64,000 nucleotides of DNA from a bacterium. GTDB lineage: Bacteria > Elusimicrobiota > Elusimicrobia > Elusimicrobiales > UBA9959. Below the pieces are notes generated by a model that made no database searches, was not told the origin of the DNA, and was given only the letters and a program-made list of their open reading frames with translations. The stretch covers positions 186,001 through 250,000 of the forward strand of contig JAJYJH010000001.1 of the NCBI GenBank assembly GCA_021789695.1, read 5' to 3'. The translations under genes and the position numbers were made by a program. Shown in pieces: positions 52,973-61,948 of the stretch; position 1 is the stretch's first letter, and every line of letters begins with the position of its first letter.

Positions 52973-53920
52973 TCAACCTTCTCCCGCCTTGTCGGCCACC
53001 GAGTACGGAGGTTTTCGACTGGAGGAATGATAGGTGCGGATCAGCACCTCGGCCAGCAGTCCGAGCGCGGCGAACTGGACGGCCACCAGCGCGAAGAAGA
53101 TGGCCAGCAGGAAGAGCGGCTGATCCTTGACGAATATCCCGTTGAAGAACTTGTTGTACAGCGTGTAGACCGCCATCACGCCGGAGGCAGCCAGGAGCGC
53201 GAAGCTGAGCCCACCGAAGAAGTAGATCGGCTTGGTTATGAAATCGCCCATGAATTTGACCGTCATCAGGTCCAGCAGCACCTTGAACGTGCGTGCGAGG
53301 CCGTACTTCGATTGCCCGGCGCGCCGCGGCCTGTGGTTGACCGGCAGTTCTGTGACCGAGGCTCCCCCGTAGGCTAGGATGGCCGGCAGGAAGCGGTGCA
53401 TTTCGCCGTAGAGGTCCGCCGCCTTGAGGCGCGAGGCCTTGTAGACCTTCAGCGTGCAGCCGAAGTCGTGCAGCTTCAGTCCCGTCACCGCGGAGATGAC
53501 GGCGTTGGCGGCGCGGGATGGCAAGATGCGCGAGAAATAGGGGTCCTTCCGGTCGCGGCGCCAGCCGCTGACCACGTCCGTTCCGGCCGCCGCAGCGGCC
53601 AGCAGGCGCGGGATGTCCGCGGGGTCGTTCTGCCCGTCGGCGTCCAGCGTTACTATCCATTCGCCGCGCGCGGCGGCTATGCCGGCGGCCAGCGCCGCCG
53701 TCTGGCCGTAGTTCTTGGCCAGCCGCAGTGCGCGCTGGCCGGACAGGCCTGCGAATTCCCGCAGGAGGGCGAAGGAGCCGTCGGTGCTGCCGTCATCCAC
53801 CCAGATTGTCTCGTGCGTCCCGCCGAGCGAGGAAAGCGCGGCTGAAAGCTCCTGTTCGAAGTCCCGCAGATTCTCCGCTTCGTTGAACACCGGGATGACA
53901 GCCGAAAGCGTTACGCTCAT
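52973..53920 (-). CDS. Family 2 glycosyltransferase, dolichol/undecaprenyl-phosphate sugar transferase-like
   Basis: A 315-aa protein. The cytoplasmic GT-A domain (about 1-225) has AVIPVFNEAENL, VDDGSTDGSF, LDADGQNDPADI and PVNHRPRRAGQSKYG. Two helices follow (about 235-260 and 268-300). This layout is that of DPM1/ArnC-like enzymes loading a sugar onto a polyprenyl phosphate. The sugar is unknown. It overlaps the GT4 gene by ATGA. Confidence 0.9.
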   Translation of the reverse strand: MSVTLSAVIPVFNEAENLRDFEQELSAALSSLGGTHETIWVDDGSTDGSFALLREFAGLSGQRALRLAKNYGQTAALAAGIAAARGEWIVTLDADGQNDPADIPRLLAAAAAGTDVVSGWRRDRKDPYFSRILPSRAANAVISAVTGLKLHDFGCTLKVYKASRLKAADLYGEMHRFLPAILAYGGASVTELPVNHRPRRAGQSKYGLARTFKVLLDLMTVKFMGDFITKPIYFFGGLSFALLAASGVMAVYTLYNKFFNGIFVKDQPLFLLAIFFALVAVQFAALGLLAEVLIRTYHSSSRKPPYSVADKAGEG

Positions 53921-55062
53921 TTTTGGGTTCCTTCCTTGCCCAGCAGTTCAGAATAGAGCTTCTCCTGCTCCCGCACCATGAAGTCTATGTCGAACTCCGA
54001 CAAGTCAGTGGCGGAGGCTCCGGCCGCCAGCCCGGCGCGCAGTCCCGCGTCGGAGAGAAGCCGGGAGAGCGCCGCGCAGAAGGCGTCCAGGTCGCCTTGC
54101 GGCGCCAGGAAGCCGTTTTTGCCGTCGCGCAGTATGTCGGCCACTCCGTCCGTGGCGTAGCAGACAGAAGGCAGGCCGCTTCTCATCGCCTCCACCAGGC
54201 TGCGCGGCAGGCCCTCCCAGAGGGAGGTCAGGACGAAGACGTCCGATACGGCCAGCAGTTCCGCGGAGTCCTTCCTCCACCCGGGGAAGATGCAGACCTT
54301 TTCCAGGCCTCGAGCCCGCGCGGCAAAACGCAGTTCTTCTAGCGCCTCGCCCCCGCCGACAAAGACGAAGCGCGCCGCCGGGAACCGCGGCGCCAGCCTG
54401 GCGGCCGCCTCCAGAAAATGAGCGGGATTTTTCTGCGGCTTAGTGTTGCCCAGGCTGATCACAACCGCGTCTTCAGGCCCAAGTCCGAGCTCGGCGCGCT
54501 TGCGCGTCCTGTCGGCGCGCGCCGGATAGCCGGAGAGCTTCACGCCGCTGCGTATGAGCCTGTATTTCCCCGGTTCCCCTATGCCAGCGGCCCGGGCCGT
54601 GCGCAGATTGGCTTCCGAGACGAAGACCAGTGCGTCGCTGAAGCGGGCACAGAACTTTTCCAGGGTCACGTACAGCCAGCGGACGAGGAAACTCTGGCGC
54701 GGATGGAAGCCGAAGCCATGGAAGGTGTGAATTATAACCCGCGCGCCGGCGCTCCAGGCGGCCAGGCGGCCCAGTATGCCGGCCTTGGAGGAATGGGTAT
54801 GAACTATGTCAGGGTCTATCGCGAGCAGCATCGCCCGCAGTTCGAAGAAGGCCAGCAGGTCCTTCAGCGGGGCTATCTCCCTCGCCAGGTGCGCGGCGCG
54901 GCGCACGTCTCCGTCGTGGCCGCCGCCGTCCAGGTCGCCGCCCGGGCCGCAGATCAGGACGGTAACGTAGCGCGATCTGTCCAGCGTGCGCACGGTGTAC
55001 AGCGTGTTGCCCTGTGCGCCGCCAAAATCCAGGCGTGTGATTATGTGGGCTACCTTCACCAT
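53917..55062 (-). CDS. Family 4 glycosyltransferase
   Basis: A 381-aa GT-B fold enzyme. Landmarks are HIITRLDFGGAQGNTLYTVR, DIVHTHSSKAGILGRLAAW, VISLGNTKPQKNP and the donor-site block VFVLTSLWEGLPRSLVEAMRSGLPSVCYATDGV. It likely builds cell-surface polysaccharide. It forms a pair with the GT2 gene. The acceptor is unknown. Confidence 0.9.
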   Translation of the reverse strand: MVKVAHIITRLDFGGAQGNTLYTVRTLDRSRYVTVLICGPGGDLDGGGHDGDVRRAAHLAREIAPLKDLLAFFELRAMLLAIDPDIVHTHSSKAGILGRLAAWSAGARVIIHTFHGFGFHPRQSFLVRWLYVTLEKFCARFSDALVFVSEANLRTARAAGIGEPGKYRLIRSGVKLSGYPARADRTRKRAELGLGPEDAVVISLGNTKPQKNPAHFLEAAARLAPRFPAARFVFVGGGEALEELRFAARARGLEKVCIFPGWRKDSAELLAVSDVFVLTSLWEGLPRSLVEAMRSGLPSVCYATDGVADILRDGKNGFLAPQGDLDAFCAALSRLLSDAGLRAGLAAGASATDLSEFDIDFMVREQEKLYSELLGKEGTQK

Positions 55063-55073
55063 TCCAGGGGCCG

Positions 55074-57104
55074 TCAGCGGAGTTTCTTTACCTTATATAA
55101 AGGAAAATAGTGCTTAAGTATGTCCGTGTACCTGGAACCAAGCCTCTCTGCCATGCCCCTGGCGCCGAGCAGGCACATTCCCTCCCCGGTGCCTGTCCCT
55201 ATGCCGCGCAGCAGGAAGAACCTGGGGTATTTTCCTTTGTATATCGGGCGTATGCTGAACAGGGCCGAGCGCAGCGTTCCGGAGGCTAGCGCATCGGAAA
55301 TACCCTGCCAGCCCTCTATTACGGCGCTGCCGGCCGTGCCGTCGACGCGGATGGACTTTATCCTGCCGTCGCGCTCACGCCTCAGCGGCACGATGTCTCG
55401 TATATAGCCGATCTTCTTAATCCTGTTTATCCGGTCCTCTATCCATCTGGGCTTGAGCAGCAGCGTCCAATAGACGTCTGAGGAGGTGGTCTTGTCGTCA
55501 GCCAGGCAGAGCAGGCCGTCCGGCGGGCCCTTAAGCGTATAGGCGTAGAGATTGAACGGGGTCATTGGCGGCAGCGGTCTGCCGCCGTCGTTGACGTCGC
55601 TCTCCGTGAAGCCCCCGCAGGCCCGGTTAAAGTCCACTTGGGCCAGTGTGTTGCCGCTCATCAGCACCTCGCCGCGGGTTTCCCTGGCCGCTGCGGCGGA
55701 AACGTCGCTCTCCGCCTGCAGGCCGGGGAACGTCAGGCAGTGGGCGGAGTCACAAAGATCGTATTCCCGGCTCTCGTGGTTCGGCACGCGCGCCAGGAGC
55801 GTCAGCCTTGTCCGCACCGCTATCGCTATGGCCTTGAGCTGCTCCGGCACCCGCGCGTCGTCGGCCAGGCGGGCCGTTATTGGACTGACCAGATCCTCCA
55901 GCCGCGTTTCATCTATCAGCCAGAAGCCCTTGTCCCTGACCAGCGCCAGGAGTTCTCCCGTGACCTCCTTGTCGCCCCTGTCCACACCGTGGGCGTCGGG
56001 CAGTTCCGGATTCTTTATAAGTATCACGGCGCCTGGGACTTTGGGGACTATTCTGATGCTGTTGGTCGTGGTATGGGCGACCGAGTTCATCGCGTCATGC
56101 ACCTGGTAGACGCGGTTGGCCTCGTCGTAGGAAACGCTCCACTGCATTCCGGCCTTGCCGGTCGCGACGTTGCCCAGGCGTGTGTCCACCAGCGTGAAGT
56201 CCGAGGTGCAGATGAAACTGAATCCCTTGACAAGGGAAAGGGAGCCGTTCCTGTCGGCGTAGAGCCCGACTTTGACAGGTGGGCCGAACTGGGGCAGCGG
56301 CTTGTCGTGCACTGGCCAGGCCAGACGGGTCCAGTACAGCATGTCGTCGAGCTTGCCCTTGACGTATTTGCGCAGTTTCTGCACCTTCTTGCGGAAGAAG
56401 GGCTCGTCCGGGTCCATGTCGGAAAGCGTGTAGTAGGTCTGCCAGGCCGGGACCTGGTAGTCCGAATCCTCGTAAAGTTTGGCCAGGTCCATCTCGTCCT
56501 GGATATTGCGCGGGTCGTAGGTAAGGGCCTCTTTGAGGAACGTAAGCGCGTACGGCCTTTTCTTCAGGCGCACAAAATTGTCGCTGATCAGCTCGGCCGA
56601 GACCGCCAGCAGGTACGGGTCCCTGCTGTAGATGGAATGGAGGTCGTTTATGGCGTCCTCCGGGCCGCCCAACTGCTCCTCCGCCAGCGCCATGCCCATG
56701 CGGGCTTGTCCGTCGAGGTCGGAGTCCGCGGTCAGGGTCAGCGCTTTCTCGAAAGCGGTCCTGGCGTCCTGGTATTTCTCGAGGCTGAGCAGGTTCCAGC
56801 CCTTTTCGAAAAAAACGTAGAAGTCGGACGGATCTATCACCTCGCCCTTCGCAAGGTAGGCAAGGGCTTCGCCGTTCTTGCCTTCCTCGGCCAGCAGGGC
56901 CTCCAGATCGAGCAGGGCCTTGGATTCCAGGGCGGTGTCGGTGGAACGGTACACCACGTACTTGAGCGCGCCTTCCGCGTCGTCCGGCCTGCCGTCGAGC
57001 CACTGCGCGGAGGCGTCGGAGTAAATCTGGTAGGGGTTCTCGGCGCGTACGGGGAGCGCGGCGGCGAGCAGCGCCAGGACGAGAGTCGCGAGCCTTAGCA
57101 GCAT
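55074..57104 (-). CDS. Exported TPR protein with SpoIID/LytB domain
   Basis: About 676 aa from ATG 57104; a TTG six codons upstream is less likely. A signal peptide ends ALPVRA (about residue 20). TPR-like helices span about 25-245 (SDFYVFFEKGWNLLSLEKYQDARTAFEKAL). The C-terminal part (from about 380) is SpoIID-like: VPEQLKAIAIAVRTRLTLL, HCLTFPGLQAESDVSAAAARETRG, FNRACGGFT, FFLLRGIGTGTGEGMCLLGARGMAE. SpoIID cuts glycan strands lacking stem peptides, and LytB is an amidase enhancer. A cell-wall role outside sporulation is likely. CATAAT lies 17 nt upstream as a possible -10. Confidence 0.82.
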   Translation of the reverse strand: MLLRLATLVLALLAAALPVRAENPYQIYSDASAQWLDGRPDDAEGALKYVVYRSTDTALESKALLDLEALLAEEGKNGEALAYLAKGEVIDPSDFYVFFEKGWNLLSLEKYQDARTAFEKALTLTADSDLDGQARMGMALAEEQLGGPEDAINDLHSIYSRDPYLLAVSAELISDNFVRLKKRPYALTFLKEALTYDPRNIQDEMDLAKLYEDSDYQVPAWQTYYTLSDMDPDEPFFRKKVQKLRKYVKGKLDDMLYWTRLAWPVHDKPLPQFGPPVKVGLYADRNGSLSLVKGFSFICTSDFTLVDTRLGNVATGKAGMQWSVSYDEANRVYQVHDAMNSVAHTTTNSIRIVPKVPGAVILIKNPELPDAHGVDRGDKEVTGELLALVRDKGFWLIDETRLEDLVSPITARLADDARVPEQLKAIAIAVRTRLTLLARVPNHESREYDLCDSAHCLTFPGLQAESDVSAAAARETRGEVLMSGNTLAQVDFNRACGGFTESDVNDGGRPLPPMTPFNLYAYTLKGPPDGLLCLADDKTTSSDVYWTLLLKPRWIEDRINRIKKIGYIRDIVPLRRERDGRIKSIRVDGTAGSAVIEGWQGISDALASGTLRSALFSIRPIYKGKYPRFFLLRGIGTGTGEGMCLLGARGMAERLGSRYTDILKHYFPLYKVKKLR

Positions 57105-57196
57105 AAGACATAAATCTAGCAATTATGCGCCCCCAATGGAAGGGGCGCCCGGCGTGCGGGGTGAAAAAACATTTTTGATTTTTTTTTCGGTTTATG

Positions 57197-57202
57197 TATA
57201 AT
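57197..57202 (+). promoter_or_regulatory. Promoter of the tRNA genes
   Basis: TATAAT at 57197-57202 ends 8 nt before the first base of tRNA-Lys. TTGATT at 57175-57180 with a 16-bp spacer is a fair -35. The distance confirms that -10 boxes of this genome sit 7-8 nt before the start site. Confidence 0.65.
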
Positions 57203-57210
57203 ATTTCCAC

Positions 57211-57282
57211 GGGCCATTAGCTCAACGGTAGAGCAGGCGCCTCTTAAGCGCAAGGTTACAGGTTCGAATCCCGTATGGCCCA
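57211..57282 (+). tRNA. tRNA-Lys (CTT)
   Basis: The acceptor GGGCCAT/ATGGCCC is 7 perfect pairs, the D-arm is GCTC/GAGC, and the anticodon loop CTCTTAA gives CTT. The T-arm is ACAGG-TTCGAAT-CCCGT. Two non-pairs are seen, 27-43 (G-A) and an A-C in the T stem. CCA is not encoded. It should read AAG lysine codons. Confidence 0.88.
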
Positions 57283-57297
57283 AAAGATTTTGAAAGC

Positions 57298-57380
57298 GGA
57301 GTAATGAGTAGTCGGCGAGTAAAGGGCGAAGGCGCGTACCTCCCCGGAAACTCAGAACTCATTACTCCTTTATTTTTTAG
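57298..57380 (+). terminator. Large stem-loop with T-run after tRNA-Lys
   Basis: GGAGTAATGAGT (57298-57309) pairs perfectly with ACTCATTACTCC (57357-57368) and is followed by TTTATTTTTTAG. The 47-nt loop could fold further (CCTCCCCGG). It acts as an intrinsic terminator for tRNA-Lys, or may be a small RNA or the remnant of a repeat element. Confidence 0.55.
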
Positions 57381-57413
57381 CCCTTTGCGCAAGGCGCGCC
57401 GGCGCCAGGGGAT

Positions 57414-57497
57414 GCCGGGATGGCGGAATCGGCAGACGCGCATGGCTTAGGACCATGTGGGTTAACACCCGTCGGGGTTCAAGTCCCCGTCCCGGCA
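57414..57497 (+). tRNA. tRNA-Leu (TAG)
   Basis: The acceptor is GCCGGGA/TCCCGGC. The anticodon arm CATGG-CTTAGGA-CCATG gives anticodon TAG. The long variable arm and the T-arm CGGGG-TTCAAGT-CCCCG are as in class II tRNA. All stems pair. CCA is not encoded. tig begins 62 nt downstream. Confidence 0.95.
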
Positions 57498-57558
57498 TAC
57501 CCGAGCGCCCGCCCGGGCCCGGGAAAAGAACGACAGCACCGTCTGGATGAGGAGAATT

Positions 57559-58824
57559 ATGAATATTACGCTGGGTTTCGGGGATAATATAAAAAAAATC
57601 AAGCAGGAGGGTTGCGTCCATTTGTTCGGGGTCACCCTGGACGCTAAACCGCTGCAGGAGGCCTCCGAGGCCGCTCTGGTCCGGCTGCAGAGCGTGGTCA
57701 GCCTGCCGGGCTTCCGTGCCGGTAAGGTGCCGCTGTCCATGGTCAAGGAGCAGTTCCCCTCCATGGTCAAGGACGAGGTTCTCGACATCGCCGCCAAGTC
57801 GGCGCTGCCGGAAATCATCAAGGCCGCCAACATAACCCCGGTCGTCTCCCCTCTGCTCAGGAACGTCTCGTACGAGCCGGAAAGGAAACTTTACTTCGAG
57901 CTGCAGTTCGAGTCCGCTCCCGTCCTGGACCCGAAGGGCTACGAGAAGATCGCGGCTACGCGCAAGGTCCATAAGGTCTCCGACGCCGAGGTGGACAGGT
58001 ACATAGACCAGGTGCGGGAGTACAACGCCTACCTCAAACCAGTGGCCGACGGGGAGCCCGCCGGCAAGCAGCATTTTGTGATAGTGGACTATGAGACTTT
58101 CGAGAACGGCCAGCTGGTCAAGGACGGTTCCGTCAAGGGCGAGATCGTGGACCTTTCCAGCCCGCAGACCGTGGCCGGACTGGCCGACGCGGTCGTCGGT
58201 GCGAAGAAGGGCGAGTCCCGCGAGTTCGACGCGCCGTTCGGGGACAAGAAGCTGCACTTCAAGGTCACTGTGGATGAGATAAAGCAGAAGGTCGTGCCCG
58301 AGCTCGATGATAATTTCCTGAAAGAGGCCGGCGTCAAGACCACGGAGGAACTCAAGATCAATGTGCGCAAACTGCTGGAGCAGGGCGCTGAGGAAAAGAC
58401 CGAGAAGGACCTCCTGTCGCAGCTGGAGGACGCGCTGATAAAGAGCAATCCGCTTTCGCTCCCCCCCACGCTGGTCAGGGAGGAGGCGCAGGAACTGCTG
58501 GAACTCTTCAAGAAGCGCGCGCCGGAGGAGCAGCATCTGCCTGACGATTCCATGCTGGAGCGCCTTCGCCCGGTCGCGGAGCGCAATCTCTCCCTTACCT
58601 ATATACTGCACCACATAGCCAAGAAGGAAAATATCCAGGCCACCGACTCCGAACTGGACGCGGAGCTGGAGAAGGCCATGGCCCGCCTCAATACCGAGGA
58701 GGAGAAGGCCAGGGGGCGCGAACTTTTCGGAAAACGCAAGGAGTACATACGCGCGTCCATGGTGGAAAGCAAGACCATGGCGCTTGTGAAAGAAAAGGCG
58801 GTAATAACCGAGCAGCAGTCCTGA
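57559..58824 (+). CDS. tig: Trigger factor
   Basis: A 421-aa ribosome-bound chaperone. The N-terminal ribosome-binding domain has LPGFRAGKVPLSMVKEQF (signature GFRxGKxP). The PPIase-like domain is about 150-240 (HFVIVDYETFENGQL). The helical C-terminal domain is about 245-421. ATG 57559 has GAGGAGA upstream. clpP and lon follow; clpX, often between them, is absent. Confidence 0.95.
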   Translation: MNITLGFGDNIKKIKQEGCVHLFGVTLDAKPLQEASEAALVRLQSVVSLPGFRAGKVPLSMVKEQFPSMVKDEVLDIAAKSALPEIIKAANITPVVSPLLRNVSYEPERKLYFELQFESAPVLDPKGYEKIAATRKVHKVSDAEVDRYIDQVREYNAYLKPVADGEPAGKQHFVIVDYETFENGQLVKDGSVKGEIVDLSSPQTVAGLADAVVGAKKGESREFDAPFGDKKLHFKVTVDEIKQKVVPELDDNFLKEAGVKTTEELKINVRKLLEQGAEEKTEKDLLSQLEDALIKSNPLSLPPTLVREEAQELLELFKKRAPEEQHLPDDSMLERLRPVAERNLSLTYILHHIAKKENIQATDSELDAELEKAMARLNTEEEKARGRELFGKRKEYIRASMVESKTMALVKEKAVITEQQS

Positions 58825-58851
58825 GGCCGGCCGGTTAATTCTGGAGGAGAA

Positions 58852-59460
58852 ATGATAATTCCGACGATAATAGAGACCTGGAAAGGCGCGGGGGCGATGG
58901 TAGGATATGACATCTATTCCCGCCTGCTGCGTGACCGCATCATCTTCATAACCGACCCGGAGGGCGCGGTGTCCACTGCTTCCGCCAACACCGTCATCGC
59001 CCAGCTGCTGTACCTCGACGCCGAGGACCCGGAGAAGGAGATCAACCTCTACATCAACTCCCCAGGCGGCATGGTGACGGCGGGCCTGGCGGTCTACGAC
59101 ACGATGCAGTTCATCAAGGCCCCGATCTCCACGATTTGCATGGGCATGGCGATGAGTTTCGGCGCTGTGTTGCTGGCCGCGGGCTCCAAGGGTAAGCGCT
59201 ACGCGTTGCCCAACTCCCGCATCATGATTCACCAGCCGCTGATCTGGGGCGGCGGTATCTCCGGCCAGGCCACCGACATCGAGATCGAGAGCAGGGAAAT
59301 GCAGGAGAACAAGACCCGGCTCATCGACATCATGGCCAAGCATACCGGCAAGGCCGCAGAAAAAGTGCGCGCCGACATGGAGCGCAACTTTTACCTCTCC
59401 GCGGCCGAGGCCAAGGAATACGGCATTATCGACTCGGTGCTAGAGCACCGCAAGAAGTAG
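58852..59460 (+). CDS. clpP: ATP-dependent Clp protease proteolytic subunit with Ser-His-Asn triad
   Basis: A 202-aa ClpP. Landmarks are [28 protein letters not shown], the nucleophile Ser102 in [14 protein letters not shown] and His127 in IMIHQPL. The third residue aligns to Asn179 in [10 protein letters not shown], where most ClpP have Asp (DRDNF). GGAGGAGA precedes the ATG. It forms barrels with Clp ATPases for regulated proteolysis. An Asn triad member may lower or alter activity. It has no propeptide of note. Confidence 0.95.
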   Translation: MIIPTIIETWKGAGAMVGYDIYSRLLRDRIIFITDPEGAVSTASANTVIAQLLYLDAEDPEKEINLYINSPGGMVTAGLAVYDTMQFIKAPISTICMGMAMSFGAVLLAAGSKGKRYALPNSRIMIHQPLIWGGGISGQATDIEIESREMQENKTRLIDIMAKHTGKAAEKVRADMERNFYLSAAEAKEYGIIDSVLEHRKK

Positions 59461-59532
59461 TTCCGGCCGTACCCGCGCTCCGCTCTTTCCGGGCGGTGCG
59501 CGGCTTTCAGCGGAAGTGTTCAGGATCATAAA

Positions 59533-61902
59533 ATGGACGAGAAGCAGAAAGCAGACCAGAATTTTCCGGCGGGACTTCCTGCGATAGCCATCAGGGACGT
59601 CGTGATGTTCCCCTACATGGCGCTTCCCCTTTCGGTAGACCGCCCCAAGTCGGTAGCGGCGATAGAGGCCGCGCTGGTCTCCGGCAGGCATATACTGGCG
59701 CTGGCCCAGCGCAAGCCGGCCGTCAACGATCCCTCCCCCGACGAGCTCTACTCTTACGGCGTCGTCAGCACTATTTCCCAGTCCCTGAAGATGCCTGACG
59801 GGACTATGCGCGTCTTCCTGGAGGGCCGCCGTCGCGCCCGCGTCAGGAAGCTGTCCGTGGACCCGGGGGGCACGCATCTCTTTGCGGAGGTCGAATATCC
59901 GGAAGAGCCGGCCCGGAAGACGCCGGAGGTCATAGCGCTGATGCGCCACGCGATGGAGATCTTCGAGGCTTACGTGAAGTTGGGCACACACATCACGCTC
60001 GATTCCGCCTCCATGCTGCAGCAGATGGAGGACCCGGCCCGCCTTGCGGACACGATAGCCGCCAACTCCATGTTTGCCCTGCAGGACAAGCAGGACGTGC
60101 TTGAGACCGAGGACTCCGGCGCCCGCCTGGAGAAGCTGGTCAAGTTACTGGCCAAGGAAGTCGAGATTCTGGACATCGAGCAGAAGATCCATGTTCGGGT
60201 CAAGACGCAGATAGAGAAATCGCAGAAGGAATATTATCTCAACGAGCAGATGAAGGCCATCCAGAAGGAACTTCATCAGAAGGATGACTTCTCGAAGGAG
60301 ATAGACGAGCTCAAGAAACGCATCAAGGCCTCGAAGATGCCCAAGGAGGCCGAGGCCGCCGCCGAAAAGGAGCTCGGCCGCCTTTCCAAGATGATGCCGT
60401 TCTCCCCCGAGACCACCGTCAGTCGCACCTACCTCGATTGGCTGACGTCGCTGCCGTGGGGCGTGGAGACCAAGGACGAGATAGACCTTTCCAAGGCCAA
60501 GAAGATCCTCGACGAGGACCATTTTGGCCTTAAGAAACCCAAGGACCGCGTGCTCGAGTACCTGGCCGTCTGCAAGCTCACCGAGAAGCTCAAGGGCCCT
60601 ATACTTTGCTTCGTCGGCCCCCCCGGAGTCGGCAAGACCTCGATCGCCCGCTCGATCGCCCGCTCGATGGGCCGCAACTTTGTGCGGATGTCACTGGGCG
60701 GCGTACGCGACGAGAGCGAGATCCGCGGCCACCGCCGGACCTACGTGGCCTCCATGCCCGGCCGCATCATCCAGAGCATGAAGAAGGCTAAGAGCCGCAA
60801 CCCGGTCTTCCTGATGGACGAGATCGACAAGATGGGCACAGACTGGCGCGGCGATCCGGCTGCGGCGCTGCTCGAAGTGCTCGATCCGGAGCAGAACACC
60901 GAATTCAACGACCATTTTCTCGACGTGCCATTCGACATCTCCAAGGTGATGTTCATCGCCACCGCCAACACGCTGTGGGGCATTCCGGTCAGCCTGCGCG
61001 ACCGCATGGAAATCATAGACTTCAGCGGCTACACGCACGACGAGAAGATAGAAATAGCCAAGAAGTTCCTGATCCCCCGCCAACTGAAGGACCACGGGTT
61101 GAAGGAAAGTTCCCTGAAAATAGACGACAAAGGTATCGACGCGGTCATCCGCGGCTATACCCGCGAGGCCGGCGTGCGCAACCTCAATCGCGAGTTTGCC
61201 TCGATGTGCCGCCGCGCGGCCCGCAGGATAGTGGAGACGAAGGCCGAGAACGTGAAGGTGACGCCGGAGAACGTCGGGGATTATCTCGGCATCCCGAAGT
61301 TCCTCGACACGAAGGCCTCCTACAACGCCGTCGGCATAGCGACCGGCCTCGCCTGGACTGAAAACGGCGGCGAGGTGCTGGCGGTGGAGGCCATTGCCGT
61401 GCCAGGCAAGGGCGGCCTGACGCTGACCGGCAAACTGGGCGACGTGATGAAGGAATCCGCGCAGGCGGCCTTCTCCTACGTGCGCTCCCGGGAGCTGGCG
61501 CCGCTTTCCTACGTGAACACCCATAATTTCCACGTTCACATCCCGGAAGGCGCGATACCGAAGGACGGTCCCTCCGCCGGGGTGACCATGGCGATCGCCC
61601 TGGCCAGCCTGTTCTCCGGCAGGCCGGTGCGCAAGAACCTCTCGATGACCGGCGAGATAACGCTCACCGGCCGCGTTCTGCCGATAGGAGGCCTCAAGGA
61701 GAAGGTCATCGCCTCTTTCCGTGACGACATAAACACCGTCCTCTTTCCCAGGGCCAACATAAAGGAACTTGAGGAGATCCCGGAGGAGATACGCTCCAGG
61801 ATGCGGCTCCACCCTGTGGAGCGCATGAACGAGGTGCTGGACCTGGCGCTGGAGCCCGCCCCGGTCCGGGGCCGCGCGAGGAAGGTCAAGAGCCGCGGCT
61901 GA
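59533..61902 (+). CDS. lon: ATP-dependent protease Lon
   Basis: A 789-aa protease of normal length. The N-terminal LON domain (about 10-205) starts [20 protein letters not shown]. The AAA+ module has [11 protein letters not shown] (Walker A) and [11 protein letters not shown] (Walker B). The protease domain has [12 protein letters not shown] with the catalytic serine and GGLKEKV with the catalytic lysine. It degrades misfolded and regulatory proteins in the cytoplasm. It follows clpP by 72 nt. Confidence 0.98.
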   Translation: MDEKQKADQNFPAGLPAIAIRDVVMFPYMALPLSVDRPKSVAAIEAALVSGRHILALAQRKPAVNDPSPDELYSYGVVSTISQSLKMPDGTMRVFLEGRRRARVRKLSVDPGGTHLFAEVEYPEEPARKTPEVIALMRHAMEIFEAYVKLGTHITLDSASMLQQMEDPARLADTIAANSMFALQDKQDVLETEDSGARLEKLVKLLAKEVEILDIEQKIHVRVKTQIEKSQKEYYLNEQMKAIQKELHQKDDFSKEIDELKKRIKASKMPKEAEAAAEKELGRLSKMMPFSPETTVSRTYLDWLTSLPWGVETKDEIDLSKAKKILDEDHFGLKKPKDRVLEYLAVCKLTEKLKGPILCFVGPPGVGKTSIARSIARSMGRNFVRMSLGGVRDESEIRGHRRTYVASMPGRIIQSMKKAKSRNPVFLMDEIDKMGTDWRGDPAAALLEVLDPEQNTEFNDHFLDVPFDISKVMFIATANTLWGIPVSLRDRMEIIDFSGYTHDEKIEIAKKFLIPRQLKDHGLKESSLKIDDKGIDAVIRGYTREAGVRNLNREFASMCRRAARRIVETKAENVKVTPENVGDYLGIPKFLDTKASYNAVGIATGLAWTENGGEVLAVEAIAVPGKGGLTLTGKLGDVMKESAQAAFSYVRSRELAPLSYVNTHNFHVHIPEGAIPKDGPSAGVTMAIALASLFSGRPVRKNLSMTGEITLTGRVLPIGGLKEKVIASFRDDINTVLFPRANIKELEEIPEEIRSRMRLHPVERMNEVLDLALEPAPVRGRARKVKSRG

Positions 61903-61948
61903 ACACCTTCCCCTCCCGGAAGGCGGCCGCGGCGAATTAAGGAGTTTT

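Noticed and set aside
57211-57282. tRNA-Lys as a pseudogene because of two unpaired positions
   Set aside because: The acceptor, D stem and anticodon loop are intact, a consensus promoter precedes it, and isolated mismatches occur in working tRNAs.
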